Source: Phyto melanocephala
Lineage: Eukaryota; Arthropoda; Insecta; Diptera; Rhinophoridae
Reading direction: 5' to 3'
NCBI GenBank assembly: GCA_941918925.1
Contig: OW799233.1
Coordinates: forward strand, 139,502,223 to 139,566,222
Length of the DNA: 64,000 nucleotides
The notes under the pieces were generated by a model that was not told the origin of the DNA, did no database searches, and worked only from the letters and a program-made list of their open reading frames with translations. Below are positions 35,419-46,526 of the stretch, one piece after another (the stretch's first letter is position 1; each line of letters begins with the position of its first letter). Made by a program: the position numbers and the translations under genes.

Positions 35419-36221
35419 GAGGGTGGTTAATTTTTAAGGGCCCCTGTTGAAGGTGAACCACACGTAAACAACAAGTTTTTTTTGCATTTCATTTGACGTT
35501 TCTCAATCTCAGACTAACTTAATTTGAACAGTGGAAAGATACGCAAATAAGCAACGCGTTAAAGCTATTCAGATTTAATTATTTATTTTATTTTACCTTT
35601 TTTTTAAATTTTTATATTTAATTATCTAAGCCTAAGGTCATACAACAATTTTTATTATTTTTTTATATAAAAAGCAACACAAATTAAACAATATTTCATT
35701 TCTCAATATTTCGCTACTCATTCGTGTAGCATCTTCAGGAAAATTAATTATTATTAATTATTAATTAATTAATTATTTGTTGATTAATTTTCAGGTTTAA
35801 TATTCAGGTTTTTTATGAAAATGGGCGTTCAAATCAAAATGCATTTTGTGCACTTCGTAATTCTTTTGATCAACATAATCGTTCAAATTCGTCCACAATC
35901 GGGAGAATTGTAAAAAATATTTAAATTTCTGCAAAACAGGTCTGTATAAAATGTTAGAAAATGTGTAAATGCCTTCTTAGTTCGTTGAATGGGAACCATT
36001 GCTGTTTTTTGCGATAGTGTGACAAAAGAGCAGCCAACCTCGACTCATGCCCAACAATTGAGCATCAATGGGGATGGGGCGGGGGCATTTGGTCGATATT
36101 TTGTTCCATACATAATTGAACCATATAAATATTACAATTACAAAAAGAAATAATAATAATATCCTAAATAATTTGTGTTTTATTTAAATTAAACATCGGT
36201 CCTTAAAATTTAACCACCCTT
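35419..36221 (+). mobile_element. Deleted Tc1/mariner-type element nested in A6
   Basis: Ends are GAGGGTGGTTAATTTTTAAG and CTTAAAATTTAACCACCCTT, with TA on both sides. The + strand holds a broken transposase N-terminus: FYENGRSNQNAFCALRNSFD near 35813-35875, then NSSTIGRIV, and a later block equivalent to AIVRDSVTKEQPTSTHAQQL near 36003-36058. The catalytic half is missing. A 233-bp insertion splits the helix-turn-helix block at 35572-35804. Confidence 0.65.
35572..35804. repeat. Insertion flanked by ATTCAG direct repeats
   Basis: Other copies read GCTTTAAAGTTATTCAGG here without interruption. In A6, ATTCAG appears at 35566-35571 and again just after 35804, bracketing about 230 bp of AT-rich sequence. 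It includes an ATTAATTATTAATTAATTAA-like tract and, on the minus strand at 35738-35701, CTGAAGATGCTACACGAATG followed by AGTAGCGAAAT. The class of the insertion is not determined. Confidence 0.5.
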
Positions 36222-37689
36222 TATAACTTCGATATGCTACTAAAATGCTTTTGTAAATGTAGTCTTACAATGAAAGTGGGCGTTAAAGTAGGCGTGTCAA
36301 TAAAGTTTCTGATGATAAATACAACTAAGATATTTCAATATAGTCCTTTATTTTCCCAAAAACTTTGTCAATAGAGAAATTACATGAATTTAAGATAAAA
36401 CCGTTATATGAGAAGTAGGCGTTAAAGTGGGCGTGTCACCTACACTTTTTGGCACAACAATTACATTGATTAGAAGGATATACGTGGCAAATTTGATCAT
36501 CATACGTCTAATTTTTTATGAGCTTTTAAATTTTATTAACGGTAGATAACGTGAAAAGTGGGCGAATGAGTACAACTCAGGTGTTTCAATATAGCCCTTT
36601 ATTATTCCAAAATCTTTATTAATAGAGAAATTATATGAATTTTAGGTAAAACGTTATATGGGAGGTGGGCGTAAAAGTGGGCGTGGCATATTGATTTTCC
36701 GTTACAAAAAAGCGTGTCACCAAGAAACACAGTGTGCAAAATTTCAGAGTCGTACATCCAATTTTGTTGCTTTTATGATGTTTTTGTTTTTAATTATACC
36801 GAAAAATACACTGTGCGGTATAAATTTTCTTACATTTTGATAGATAACTCCTCTCCTAATACATAAATTTCGATAATTTTCGGGAAAAAATATTGTTTTT
36901 ACTAAGGAAATATATATTCGAAGTTTCATGAGCCTACGTTAATGCGTTTGGACACAATTTCATTTTATTCGATGTTTGAAGGACACGGTTTTTTCGACCT
37001 AGTCTTGCTTTTCGAGCTATAACTCTCTTCCTAATATTCCGATTTAGCCCATTTTCAATACCAAACAAACCTTGTCTACAAGAAAGACTCTGGCAAAATT
37101 TGAGTCCCCTAGCTTTTTTAGTGCGACCTCTATCGTGCTTTCAACAGACGGACAGACGGACGGACACAGCTAGATCGTCATCAAATCAAACCCTGATTCA
37201 GAATATATATTCTTTATGGGGTCTAAAATGGATATTTCGATGTGTTACAAACGGAAGACAAAATGAATATACCCCCACCATTTTTTTGGTGGCGGGTATA
37301 AAAAAAACAAATCGTAGATTCGATTGTACTGTAAACAATTTTAGAAATATAAGACAATTTTAGATCACATTCAAAAGACTAGTAGATGCCGTATGTGCCT
37401 ACCTTCCTCCAAACAAGGTGTTAAAATTTTTTATGGATCAAACCACTAAAAAAAATGTTTTTTTTAAATATTTTTTGTTTGTTATTTATCTACAGAAATC
37501 CAAAATTATGCCACGACATAAAAATGTAAAAGCTTAAAAAAATAAAAAAAAACAAGTAAGAGCACTATATTCGGCTGTGCCGAATCTTTTATACCCACCA
37601 CCAATTTTGTGTACATTTAAAGCACAATATTTATTATTTTGTTAATCATTATAGAATAATCTCTTTATAATATAATATGTATCACTTTC

Positions 37690-38292
37690 TTTCACTTTTG
37701 GTTAAATTTAAAGGGCCCATGTTGAAGGTGAACTACACCTAGTCTTTAAATTTGTTTTCTGCATTTCACTTGACATTTCTCAATCTCAAACTTACTCAAT
37801 TTGATCCGTGGAAAGATACGCAAATGAGCAACGCTTTAAAGTTATTCAGGTTTTTTATAAAAATGGGCGTTCAAGTCAAAATGCATTTTGTGCATAATTC
37901 TTTTGATCAACATAATCGTTCAAATTCGTCCACAATCGGGAAAATTTTAAAAAATATTTAAATTTCTGCAAAACAGGTCTGTATAAAATGCTAGAAAATC
38001 TGTGAATGCCTTCTTAGTTCGTTGAATGCGCACCATTGCTGTTTTTTGCGATAGTGTGGCAAAAGAGCAGTCAACCTCGCCTCATCATCATGCCTAACAA
38101 TTGAGCATCAACATTGTCATTGAAAATTTGGACCATCAGATAGAAGGATCGGGGGCCATTTGGCGGATATTTTGTTAAATACATAATTGAACCATACAAA
38201 TATTATCATTACAAAAAGAAATAATAATAATATCCTAAATAATTTGTGTTTTATTTAAATTCAACATCGATCCTTAAAATTTAACCACCCTT
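37690..38292 (+). mobile_element. Deleted Tc1/mariner-type element nested in A7
   Basis: The right end TTAAAATTTAACCACCCTT is intact. The left end reads CTTTTGGTTAAATTTAAAGG in place of GAGGGTGGTTAAAT, so it is damaged. The interior encodes fragments equivalent to QRFKVIQVFYKNGRSSQNAF near 37829-37885 and a VAKEQSTSPHHHA-like stretch near 38060. This is the same passenger and position as in A3, A6, A8 and A9. Confidence 0.65.
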
Positions 38293-38579
38293 TATAACTT
38301 CGATATGCTACTAAAATGCATTTGTAAATGTAGTCTTTCAATGAAAGTGGGGGTTAAAGTAGGCGTGTCAATAAAGTTTCTGCTAATAAATACAACTTAG
38401 ATATTTCAATATAGTCCTTTATTTTCCCAAAAACTTTGTCAATAGAGAAACTACATGAATTTAAGATAAACCGTTGGGAGGTAGGCGTTGAAGTGAGCGC
38501 GTCACCTTAGCTTTTTGGCACAACAATTACATTGATTAGAAGGATATACGTAGCAAATTTTATCATCATAACTCTAGTT

Positions 38580-39720
38580 TTGGCGGTTTTATGAGCTTTT
38601 AAATTTCATTAACGGTAGATAACGTGAAAAGTGGGCGTTATAGTAGGCGTGTTTATGAGCTTTTAAATATCATTAACGGTAGATAACGTGAAATGTGGGC
38701 GTTATAGTAGGCGTGTCAAAGTTATTTTTGCGAATGAGTACAACTTAGATGTTTCATTATAGCCGTTTATTATTCCAACATTTTTATTAATAGAGATATT
38801 ATATGAATTTTAGGTACAACGTTATATGGGAGGTGGGCGTAAAAGTAGGCGTGGCACCTTAATTTTCTGGCACAGTAATGACATTGCCTAGGGGGTATAC
38901 GTGGCAAATTTTATCATCATAGCTCTCATTTTGGCGGTTTTATGAGCTTTTAAATTTCATTAACGGTATATAACGTGAAAAGTGGGCGTTATAGTAGGCG
39001 TGGCAAAGCTATTTTTGCAAATGAGTTTAACTTAGGCGTTTAAATATAGCCCTTTATTATTCCAAAATGTTTATTAATAGAAAAATTATATGAATTTTAG
39101 ATAAAACGTTATATGAGAGGTGGGCGTAAAAGTGGGCGTGGCACCTTAATTTTCTGGCACAGTAATGACATTGCCTACCGGGATAGACGTAGCGAATTTT
39201 ATCATCATAGCTCTCATTTTGGCGGTTTTATGAGCTTTTAAATTTCATTAACGGTATATAACGTGAAAAGTGGGCGTTATAGTAGGCGTGGCAAAGCTAT
39301 TTTTGCAAATGAGTTTAACTTAGGCGTTTCAATATAGCCCTTTATTATTCCAAAATCTTTATTAATAGAAAAATTATATGAATTTTAGATAAAACGTTAT
39401 ATGGGAGGTGGGCGTAAAAGTGGGCGTGGCACCTTAATTTTCTGGCACAGTAATGACATTGCCTACCGGGATAGACGTAGCGAATTTTATCATCATACCC
39501 TAATTTTGGCGGTTTTATGAGCTTTTAAATTTCATTAACGGTAGATAACGTGAAAAGTGGGCGTTATAGTAGGCGTGTCAAAGTTATTTCTACGAGTGAG
39601 TACAACTTAGGTGTTTCAATATAGCCCTTTATTGTTCCAAAATCTTTATTAATAGAGAAATTATATGAATTTTAGGTAAAACGTTATATGGGAGGTGGGC
39701 GTAAAAGTGGGCGTGGCACA
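38580..39720 (-). repeat. 288-bp tandem array inside A7
   Basis: GGCGGTTTTATGAGCTTTTA recurs at 38582, 38933, 39221 and 39508. The last two intervals are 288 and 287 bp. The first is longer because of the 62-bp partial duplication. Units carry GTGGGCGTTATAGTAGGCGT and GGGCGTAAAAGTGGGCGTGG. Confidence 0.8.
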
Positions 39721-40323
39721 TTGAGCGTCTCACCAAAAAACAAAATGTGCAAAATTTCAGAGTCGTACATCCAATTTTGTTGCTTTTATGACGTTTTTGT
39801 TTTTAAATATACCGAAAAATACACTGTGCGGTATAAATTTTCGTACATTTTGATCGATAACTCCTCTTCTAATGCATAGATTTAGATAATTTTTAGGGAA
39901 AAATATTGTTTTTACCTAGGAAATATATATTCGAAGTTTCATAAGTGTACGTTAATGCGTTTAGACACAATTCCATTTTATTCGATGTTTGAAGGACACG
40001 GTTTTTTCGACCTACTCTTGCTTTTCGAGCTATAACTCTCTTCCTAATATTCCGATTTAGCCCATTTTCAATACCAAACAAACCTTGTCTATAAGAAAGA
40101 TTCTGGCAAAATTTGAGCCCCCTACCTTTTTCGGTGCGACCTCTATCGTGCTTTCAACAGACGGACAGACAGACAGACGGACGGACATAGCTAGATCGTC
40201 ATCAAATCAAACCCTGATTCAGAATATATATACTTTATGGGGTCTAAAATGGATATTTCGATGTGTTACAAACGGAATGACAAAATGAATATACCCCCAC
40301 CATTTTTTTGGTGGCGGGTAAAA

Positions 40324-41630
40324 AAAACAAGATCTAGATTTTGATATTAATAAAAAAATAGTCTCTGAGCGAAAAAGATTCATAGTATTGATCAAAATTC
40401 AGTTGGTGGTTTCAATGATTATTAAATAACGGAAATCCAACCAAAGTTAGTTTAAGTCGTGCCTGATAAATTTCTATTTTGCAACTGGCACTGTTAAAAT
40501 AGTTTACAAATATTTTGCGATTAGTTTTTATTCCTTAATTTACAAATACTTTGAAACTTAATTCAACACCTAATATTTCTCTATTATTTTCTCAACTATT
40601 TTATTATTTCTTTGTCTTTAACATAAAACCACTCAACTGACCACATGTGTTTGAAAGAAACACTTTAAATAATACAAGATAACGGATAAGGGTTTGGGTT
40701 TTAACGTAAATAAAGTGACAGCTGTTGAAACTGACTTGGTTTTAAGTTAAGAACATAAGGAAGTTTCTTAATAATTCTTTAATTTTTTTTCTTTGTGCTG
40801 TGATTGTCATTGGCTTTTCTCTCTAGCCAGAGTTTATAAATAAAGTTATTTTTATAGTTTTTTTCTTTTTTTTTTTTTGTTAAAAAACTAAAAGTGACAC
40901 TATTATAATCACCAGTGGTTGCACACTTGTCCGGATAACACAAGGAAATGGTATCTGCAGAAATCTAATTGCAAGGAAACTTTAAAAATATTTAAGAATT
41001 TGTTTGGTTTGTTAACGAACTGTGTATATGTGTAAGTAAAATAACGTTTAGCAGGGTGTGTGCGTGTTTGGGTATAGTATGAAAACATTTAAACTCCTTT
41101 CAAATTGCCTTCATTTATAATGAATAGCATCGAATGAATAATAATAAACGAAGCGGTAGTGTATAACTAGAACGTCACCCTCCTAAAAAGATCTGAATAT
41201 ACAGTACACGATACCAAAATGTTTCCAGTAATTAATTTTGGCCATATCTATATCTATGTGTATAAGTTAGTTCATTTGTGTACTCGCACAAATGGAATGG
41301 AAAAATATGTTGAAAATAGTAGAAGAAGCTATAAAACAACCAACCAAATGTAGTATCTTTATACTGAGCATCTAAATAACAAGTTACATACTAACTAGTT
41401 ACATGTAAGAGTATGTATACAAATGTTAGCCATTTCGTAAGATAATATTGGTAAATTTTGTTCAATGTTTAAAATTACCATATTATACGGATGTATAGTT
41501 TTGGAATGAACACAAAATGTTCTTGCTTTGGTGGTAAAAAAACAGTTATGAAATAGTTTATTAGAATGTTAAATTGTGATATAGAAGAAAAAATTTTTAA
41601 CAGTTAAAATTTTTAAGCCCTTCAACCTAG
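40324..41630. other. AT-rich non-coding DNA
   Basis: No gene or element ends recognised. Short T-rich (40855-40885) and TG-rich (41045-41075) stretches are present. Confidence 0.45.
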
Positions 41631-42161
41631 GCGTAGAGAGGATTTAATAGTTTAACGTTCCGTTTGTTAATCTTCAGTATGGAATTGCGACTCCATGAAG
41701 TATATGCCGTCCAACTCCTGATATATAGAAATCTGAAATCCTGATATATTTAAAATCAACTTTTTGAAGCTGCCATATATTCCCATGGACTAATATGAGA
41801 TATCAGTTTATCATAAAAGCTTTCGAGATTTTTGTTTTGAATTTCGACCCATTAACAGTTGATATATGGGGAAAAAAACTACATGTACCTTTATTTTACT
41901 AAAAAAAAAGTAAATTTTTGCAGATCCGTTTTTTGAGTGTCACTATGAGAACACTAATGAAATTCATTGGTCCAATCGATCGATTACCGGCAAAGATATT
42001 GAAAAAATATTTCCATTTTGTTAAAATTGAAATAACAAAATTTGACTAAAACAACAATAATAACAGTAAGTGGTTACTAACATATACTTTTGTACCTATA
42101 TATACTTATATGTGTTCATGATGGTACGAACTGTGTGCGTTTTTGTAATACTTAATATATA
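41631..42161. repeat. Probable degraded INE-1-like element, family B
   Basis: ACGTTCCGTTTGTTAATCTT, GCGACTCCATGAAGTATATG and AAATCAACTTTTTGAAGCTG resemble the family B body in B2 (11900-12015: CATTCTGTG.., CCCCATAAAGTATTTATTTT, AAATCAACTTTTTGAAGTCC). No termini are preserved. A short matching tail (GATACCAATGTTAAGGGGGTT) lies beyond the Helitron at 42697. Confidence 0.4.
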
Positions 42162-42658
42162 CTAGCCAAACCCGGCGCGCGTTGCTACGCCTCTTAATGA
42201 ATCAAAATGCATTCTGAATTTTAATTGAATATCAAGTGCAAAAACCTAAAAATTAAAATTTTTTTATGGGCGTGGCACTGTCCACTTCTCTAATCACGAA
42301 ATCGTAAAGTCATAACAGCTCAATATGTGTGCAAAGCTTCAAAAGAATCGGTCCAGTGCAAGTACCTCAAAATTATAATTTTTTTTATGGGCGTGGCCCT
42401 GCCCACTTTTCTTATCACGAAGTTATATAGTCATGACAGCTCAATATGTGTGCAAAGTTTTAGAGAAATCAGTCAAGTGCAAGTAGCTAAAAATGATAAC
42501 TAATTTTTTATGGGCGTGGCCTCGCCCACTTTTTGCCACCCATAAACACTCCCTGGAATGTGTACAACAACTTGCCAAAGTTTGAGTCTAATCGGTTTTA
42601 CAGTTTCGGAGTCTGTAGCTAACACACACACACAGAGTTTCACTTTTATATATATAGA
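42162..42658 (-). mobile_element. Non-autonomous Helitron, copy C2
   Basis: On the minus strand it starts TCTATATATATAAAAGTGAA after an A and ends GCGCGCCGGGTTTGGCTAG before a T. This is the same boundary pattern as C1. It has about two 121-bp repeats against four in C1 (GGGCGTGGC blocks at about 42267, 42390 and 42511), and a shorter CA tract. No coding capacity. Confidence 0.75.
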
Positions 42659-43270
42659 TTAATCGGTATTTTTAAAACCGATTTACTATTTAAGCCTTAT
42701 TAATTGATACCAATGTTAAGGGGGTTGAAAAAAATAAGCATTCGTTTGGTACTGAATTTGACCAGGTATATGTATGTTTTCGGGATTTTGTCAATGAAAT
42801 AAATAACATGCTGCCCAACCCTACAAGAAATGAAAGACTGAAATTAATACATACACAATGTTTGTACTAACATATTTGTAGCAATTTAATATATAATTGC
42901 CGCTACAGGAAAAATAATGCGTATGCAAGAGTGAGACAACTAACTGACGTTCAAAAGCAAAATTTTTTTATATTATTGTGTACAATTTTTAATTCCGTAT
43001 AATAAAAAGTAATTTTACATTTTATTAAATAATTTGTAGTTTTTTTTGACGAGGTGTTATATAAAATTCTCAAGAAATAAAGGTAAGTAAGAACGATCGC
43101 AGCCAAACATGCATGCATATGTATATGCATTTTCATATTTTCGTAACTTTTACTTTTTAGCAATTCCAGTCATAATATGAATGACAATTATATCAAGAAT
43201 AAGTATTAAAATAAAGAAGTAGTGAAACGTTATAAATAGTGATAAAAAATGTAATAAAAAACACAACAAT

Positions 43271-45690
43271 AACAAGTAAGAGCACTATATTCGGCTGTGC
43301 CGAATCTTTTATACCCACCACCAATTTTGTGTACATTTAAAGCACAATATTTATTATTTTGTTAATCGCTATGGAATAATCTTTTTTCAATCAAATATCA
43401 CTTTCTTTGTAGAGGGTGATTAAATTTTAAGGGCCTATGTTGAAGGTGAACTACACCTAGTCTTTAAATTAGTTTTCTGCATTGCACTTGACATTTCTCA
43501 ATCTCAAACTTACTCAATTTGATCCGTGGAAAGATACGCAAATGAGCAACGCTTTAAAGTTATTCAGGTTTTTTATAAAAATGGGCGTTCAAATCAAAAT
43601 GCATTTTGTGCACTTCGTAATTCTTTTGATCAACATAATCGTTCAAATTCGTCCACAATCGGGAGAATTGTAAAAAATATTTAAATTTCTGCAAAACAGG
43701 TCTGCATAAAATGTTAGAAAATCTGTGAGTGCCTTCTTAGTTCGTTGAATGGGAACTATTGCTGCTTTTTGCGATAGTGTGGCAAAAGAGCAGTCAACCT
43801 CGACTCATCATCATGCCCAATAATTGAGCATCAACATTGTCATTGAAAATTTGGACCATCAGATAGAGGAGTGGCGCCAAGGATGGGGGGGCCATTTGGC
43901 CGATATTGTGTTAAATACATAATTGAACCATACAAATATTATCATTATAAAAAGAAATGATAATAATTTCCTAAATAATTTGTGTTTTATTTAAATTCAA
44001 CATCGGTCCTTAAATGAAATTAAATTCAATGAAAGTGTGTTAAAGTAGCTGTATCAATAAAGTTTCTACTAATAAATACAACTTAAATATTTCAATATAG
44101 CCCTTTATTTTCCCAAAAACTTTGTCAATAGAGAAATTACATGAATTTAAGACAAACAGTTATATGGGAGGTAGGCGTTAAAGTGGCCGTGTCACCTAAA
44201 CTTTTTGGCACAACAATAACATTGATTAGAAGGATATGCACAGCAAATTTGATCATCATACCTCTGATTTTGGCGGTTTTACGAGCTTTTAAATTTCATT
44301 AACGGTATATAACGTGAAAAGTTGGCGTTATAGTAGGCGTGTCAAAGTTATTTTTGCGAATGAGTACAACTTAGGTGTTTCAATATAGCCCTTTATTAAT
44401 CCAAAATCATTATTAATAGAGAAATTAGAGGAATTTTGAGTAAAACGTTATATGGGAGGTGGGCGTAAAAGTGGGCGTGGCAACTCAATTTTCTAGCACA
44501 GTAATGACATTGCCTAGGGGGATATACGTAGCAAATTTTATCATCATACCTCTTATTTTGGCGGTTTTATGAGCTTTTAAATTTCATTAACGGTATATAA
44601 CGTGAAAAGTGGGCGTTATAGTAGGCGTGTCAAAGTTATTTTTGCGAATGAGTACAACTTAGGTGTTTCAATATAGTCCTTTATTATTCCAAAATCTTTA
44701 TTAATAGAGGAATTATATGAATTTTAAGTAAAACGTTATATGGGAGGTGGGCGTAAAAGTGGGCGTGGCGCCTGAATTTTCTGGCGCAGTAATGACATTG
44801 CCTAAAAGGATATACGTAGCGAATTTGATCATCATACCTCTAATTTTGGCGGTTTTATGAGCTTTTAAATTTCATTAACGGTATATAACGTGAAAAGTGG
44901 GCGTTATAGTGGGCGTGTCAAAGTTGTATTTTCGAATGGGTACAACTGAGATGTTTCAATATAGCCCTTTATTATTCCAAAATCTACATAAATTGAGAAA
45001 TTATATGAATTTTGGGTAAAACGTTATATGGGAGGTGGGCGTAAAAGTGGGCGTGGCACATTGATTTTCCGTTACAAAAAAGCGTCTCACCAATAAACAA
45101 AGTGTGCAAAATTTCAGAGTCGTACATCCAATTTTGTTGCTTTTATGACGATTTTGTTTTTAAATATACCGAAAAATACACTGTGCGGTATAAATTTTCG
45201 TACATTTTGATCGATAACTCCTCTCCTAATGCATAGATTTAAATAATTTTCGGGGAAAAATATTGTTTTTACTCAGGAAATATATATTCGAAGTTTCATG
45301 AGTCTACGTTAATGCGTTTGGACACAATTCCATTTTATTCGATGTTTGAAGGACACGGTTTTTTCGACCTACTCTTGCTTTTCGAGCTATAACTCTCTTC
45401 CTAATATTCCGATTTAGCCCATTTTCAATACCAAACAAACCTTGTCTATAAGAAAGATTCTGGCAAAATTTGAGCCCCCTAGCTTTTTCGGTGCGACCTC
45501 TATCGTGCTTTCAACAGACGGACAGACGGACAGACGGACAGACGGACGGACATAGCTAGATCGTCATAAAATCAAACCCTGATTCAGAATATATATACTT
45601 TATGGGGTCTAAAATGGATATTTCGATGTGTTACAAACGGAATGACAAAATGAATATACCCCCACCATTTTTTTGGTGGCGGGTATAAAA
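43271..45690 (-). mobile_element. INE-1-like element, copy A8
   Basis: Both ends are intact (AACAAGTAAGAGCAC with the ATTCGGC hairpin; CCACCATTTTTTTGGTGG, CGGGTATAAAA). The mariner-type passenger starts at about 43410 with GAGGGTGATTAAATTTTAAG. Its right end is damaged (CTTAAATGAAATTAAATTCA at 44010). The 288-bp array has three units between 44270 and 45060, and the microsatellite of GACGGACA units at 45519-45550 is longer than in A6 or A7. Confidence 0.8.
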
Positions 45691-45963
45691 ATAATATGTA
45701 AAAGATAATAACTGTTGTTTTATTTTACGAGTAATATATATACCTGGTTAGCTTTGACCGATATATACGTTAAGTGTGACTATTATTTATATTATCTTTG
45801 CTTAGTAAAGAGCTATAGAGTAAGTGGACCAGATATATGTTTTACAGTCAACAGAACTAGTAAGTAAGAGAAAGACGCAAAATCACATTTACTCAAAAAT
45901 TTGAGTCATTTTTTTTATATTGCCTTTAAGAAACTAATAGAAACTTTGTTTTACGATATAACC

Positions 45964-46205
45964 CATGGTACAATTATCAGGTAGCCTCACTAAAACAGCT
46001 GATTTTTTTTTCTCTACCTTAAGATTTAACTAAAATGTCAAATTTTGTTTATGTATGTGTATATATTGTGTACGTATATATTCTACCGCAAAAAAAACAC
46101 GCACACACATTTGCTTTTTGACATTTAAGTCGTCGTTTTCCAACAACAAAATACATGTAGAATTTTGTTGTTGCAGAACTGAGGCTACCTGATGATTGTA
46201 CCATG
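45964..46205. mobile_element. MITE with 8-bp target duplication (hAT-type)
   Basis: CATGGTACAATTATCAGGTA.. at the left and the inverted ..TACCTGATGATTGTACCATG at the right form inverted repeats of about 26 bp with one mismatch. ATATAACC flanks both sides exactly (45956-45963 and 46206-46213). The paralogous site in copy 2 near 48420 (CTACGCAATAACTGATATAT) lacks the insertion. The size and 8-bp duplication fit a hAT-mobilised MITE. Confidence 0.75.
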
Positions 46206-46526
46206 ATATAACCGATAAATAAGTCACTTATACCAGTCAAATAACCGGTCAAATGGCCGTCACTGTTCTTATAGGGTAAATTATAAAAATAAAAGTTTTT
46301 TATTCAAAAGAAAGATGCTGACTCGTCAATTTGCCCTACAATAAATGAGTAACTTAAATTAACACATACAAATGTTTGTACTAACACTTTTGTAGCAATT
46401 ATATATATATGATTGCTGCTTCAGGAAAAATAATGCGTATGCAAGAGTGAGAGTGACGTTCAAAAACAAAATTTTTGTAAAACTATTGCGTAAAATTTAA
46501 GTCAGTGTAATAAAAACTAATTTTTA

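Larger units (their letters stand above)
35273..37303 (-). mobile_element. INE-1-like element, copy A6
   Basis: Complete at both ends. On the + strand it starts AAACAAGTAAGAGCAC with stem-loop ATTCGGC..GCCGAAT and TATACCCACCACCA, and ends CCACCATTTTTTTGGTGG then CGGGTATA. It carries the mariner-type passenger (35419-36221) and only about one full 288-bp unit plus partial ones. The GACGGACAGACGGACGGACA microsatellite lies at 37148-37167. It is separated from the next INE-1-like element by only 250 bp. Confidence 0.8.
37551..40323 (-). mobile_element. INE-1-like element, copy A7 (longest)
   Basis: The start is AACAAGTAAGAGCAC with a perfect ATTCGGC-TGT-GCCGAAT stem-loop. The end is CCACCATTTTTTTGGTGG and CGGGTA. 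It contains the mariner-type passenger (about 37690-38292, left end damaged) and an array of 288-bp units from 38580 to 39720. A partial 62-bp duplication lies at 38650 (TGTTTATGAGCTTTTAAATA). It is nearly identical along its length to A9 at 49020-51514. It has no coding capacity apart from the broken passenger. Confidence 0.8.
42818..46277. repeat. CCCTACAAG-ended unit, copy 1 (interrupted)
   Basis: The left end ACCCTACAAGAAATG and the right end TTCTTATAGGGT are inverted. The same unit follows directly at 46334-48490. Shared blocks are 42862-43250 with 46372-46520 and 47907-48100 (GGAAAAATAATGCGTATGCA, AATACTCAAG-like, GTAGCAGCCAAAC-like), and 45691-45960 with 48150-48430 (ACCTGGTTAGCT, ACGTTAAGTGTGACTA). 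An INE-1-like element (43271-45690) and an 8-bp-duplication MITE (45964-46205) are inserted in this copy only. Without them it is about 0.8 kb. Confidence 0.6.

Noticed and set aside
38580..39720. Regular direct repeats that could be mistaken for a CRISPR array
   Set aside because: Units are 288 bp, abut each other without unique spacers and lie inside eukaryotic transposons.
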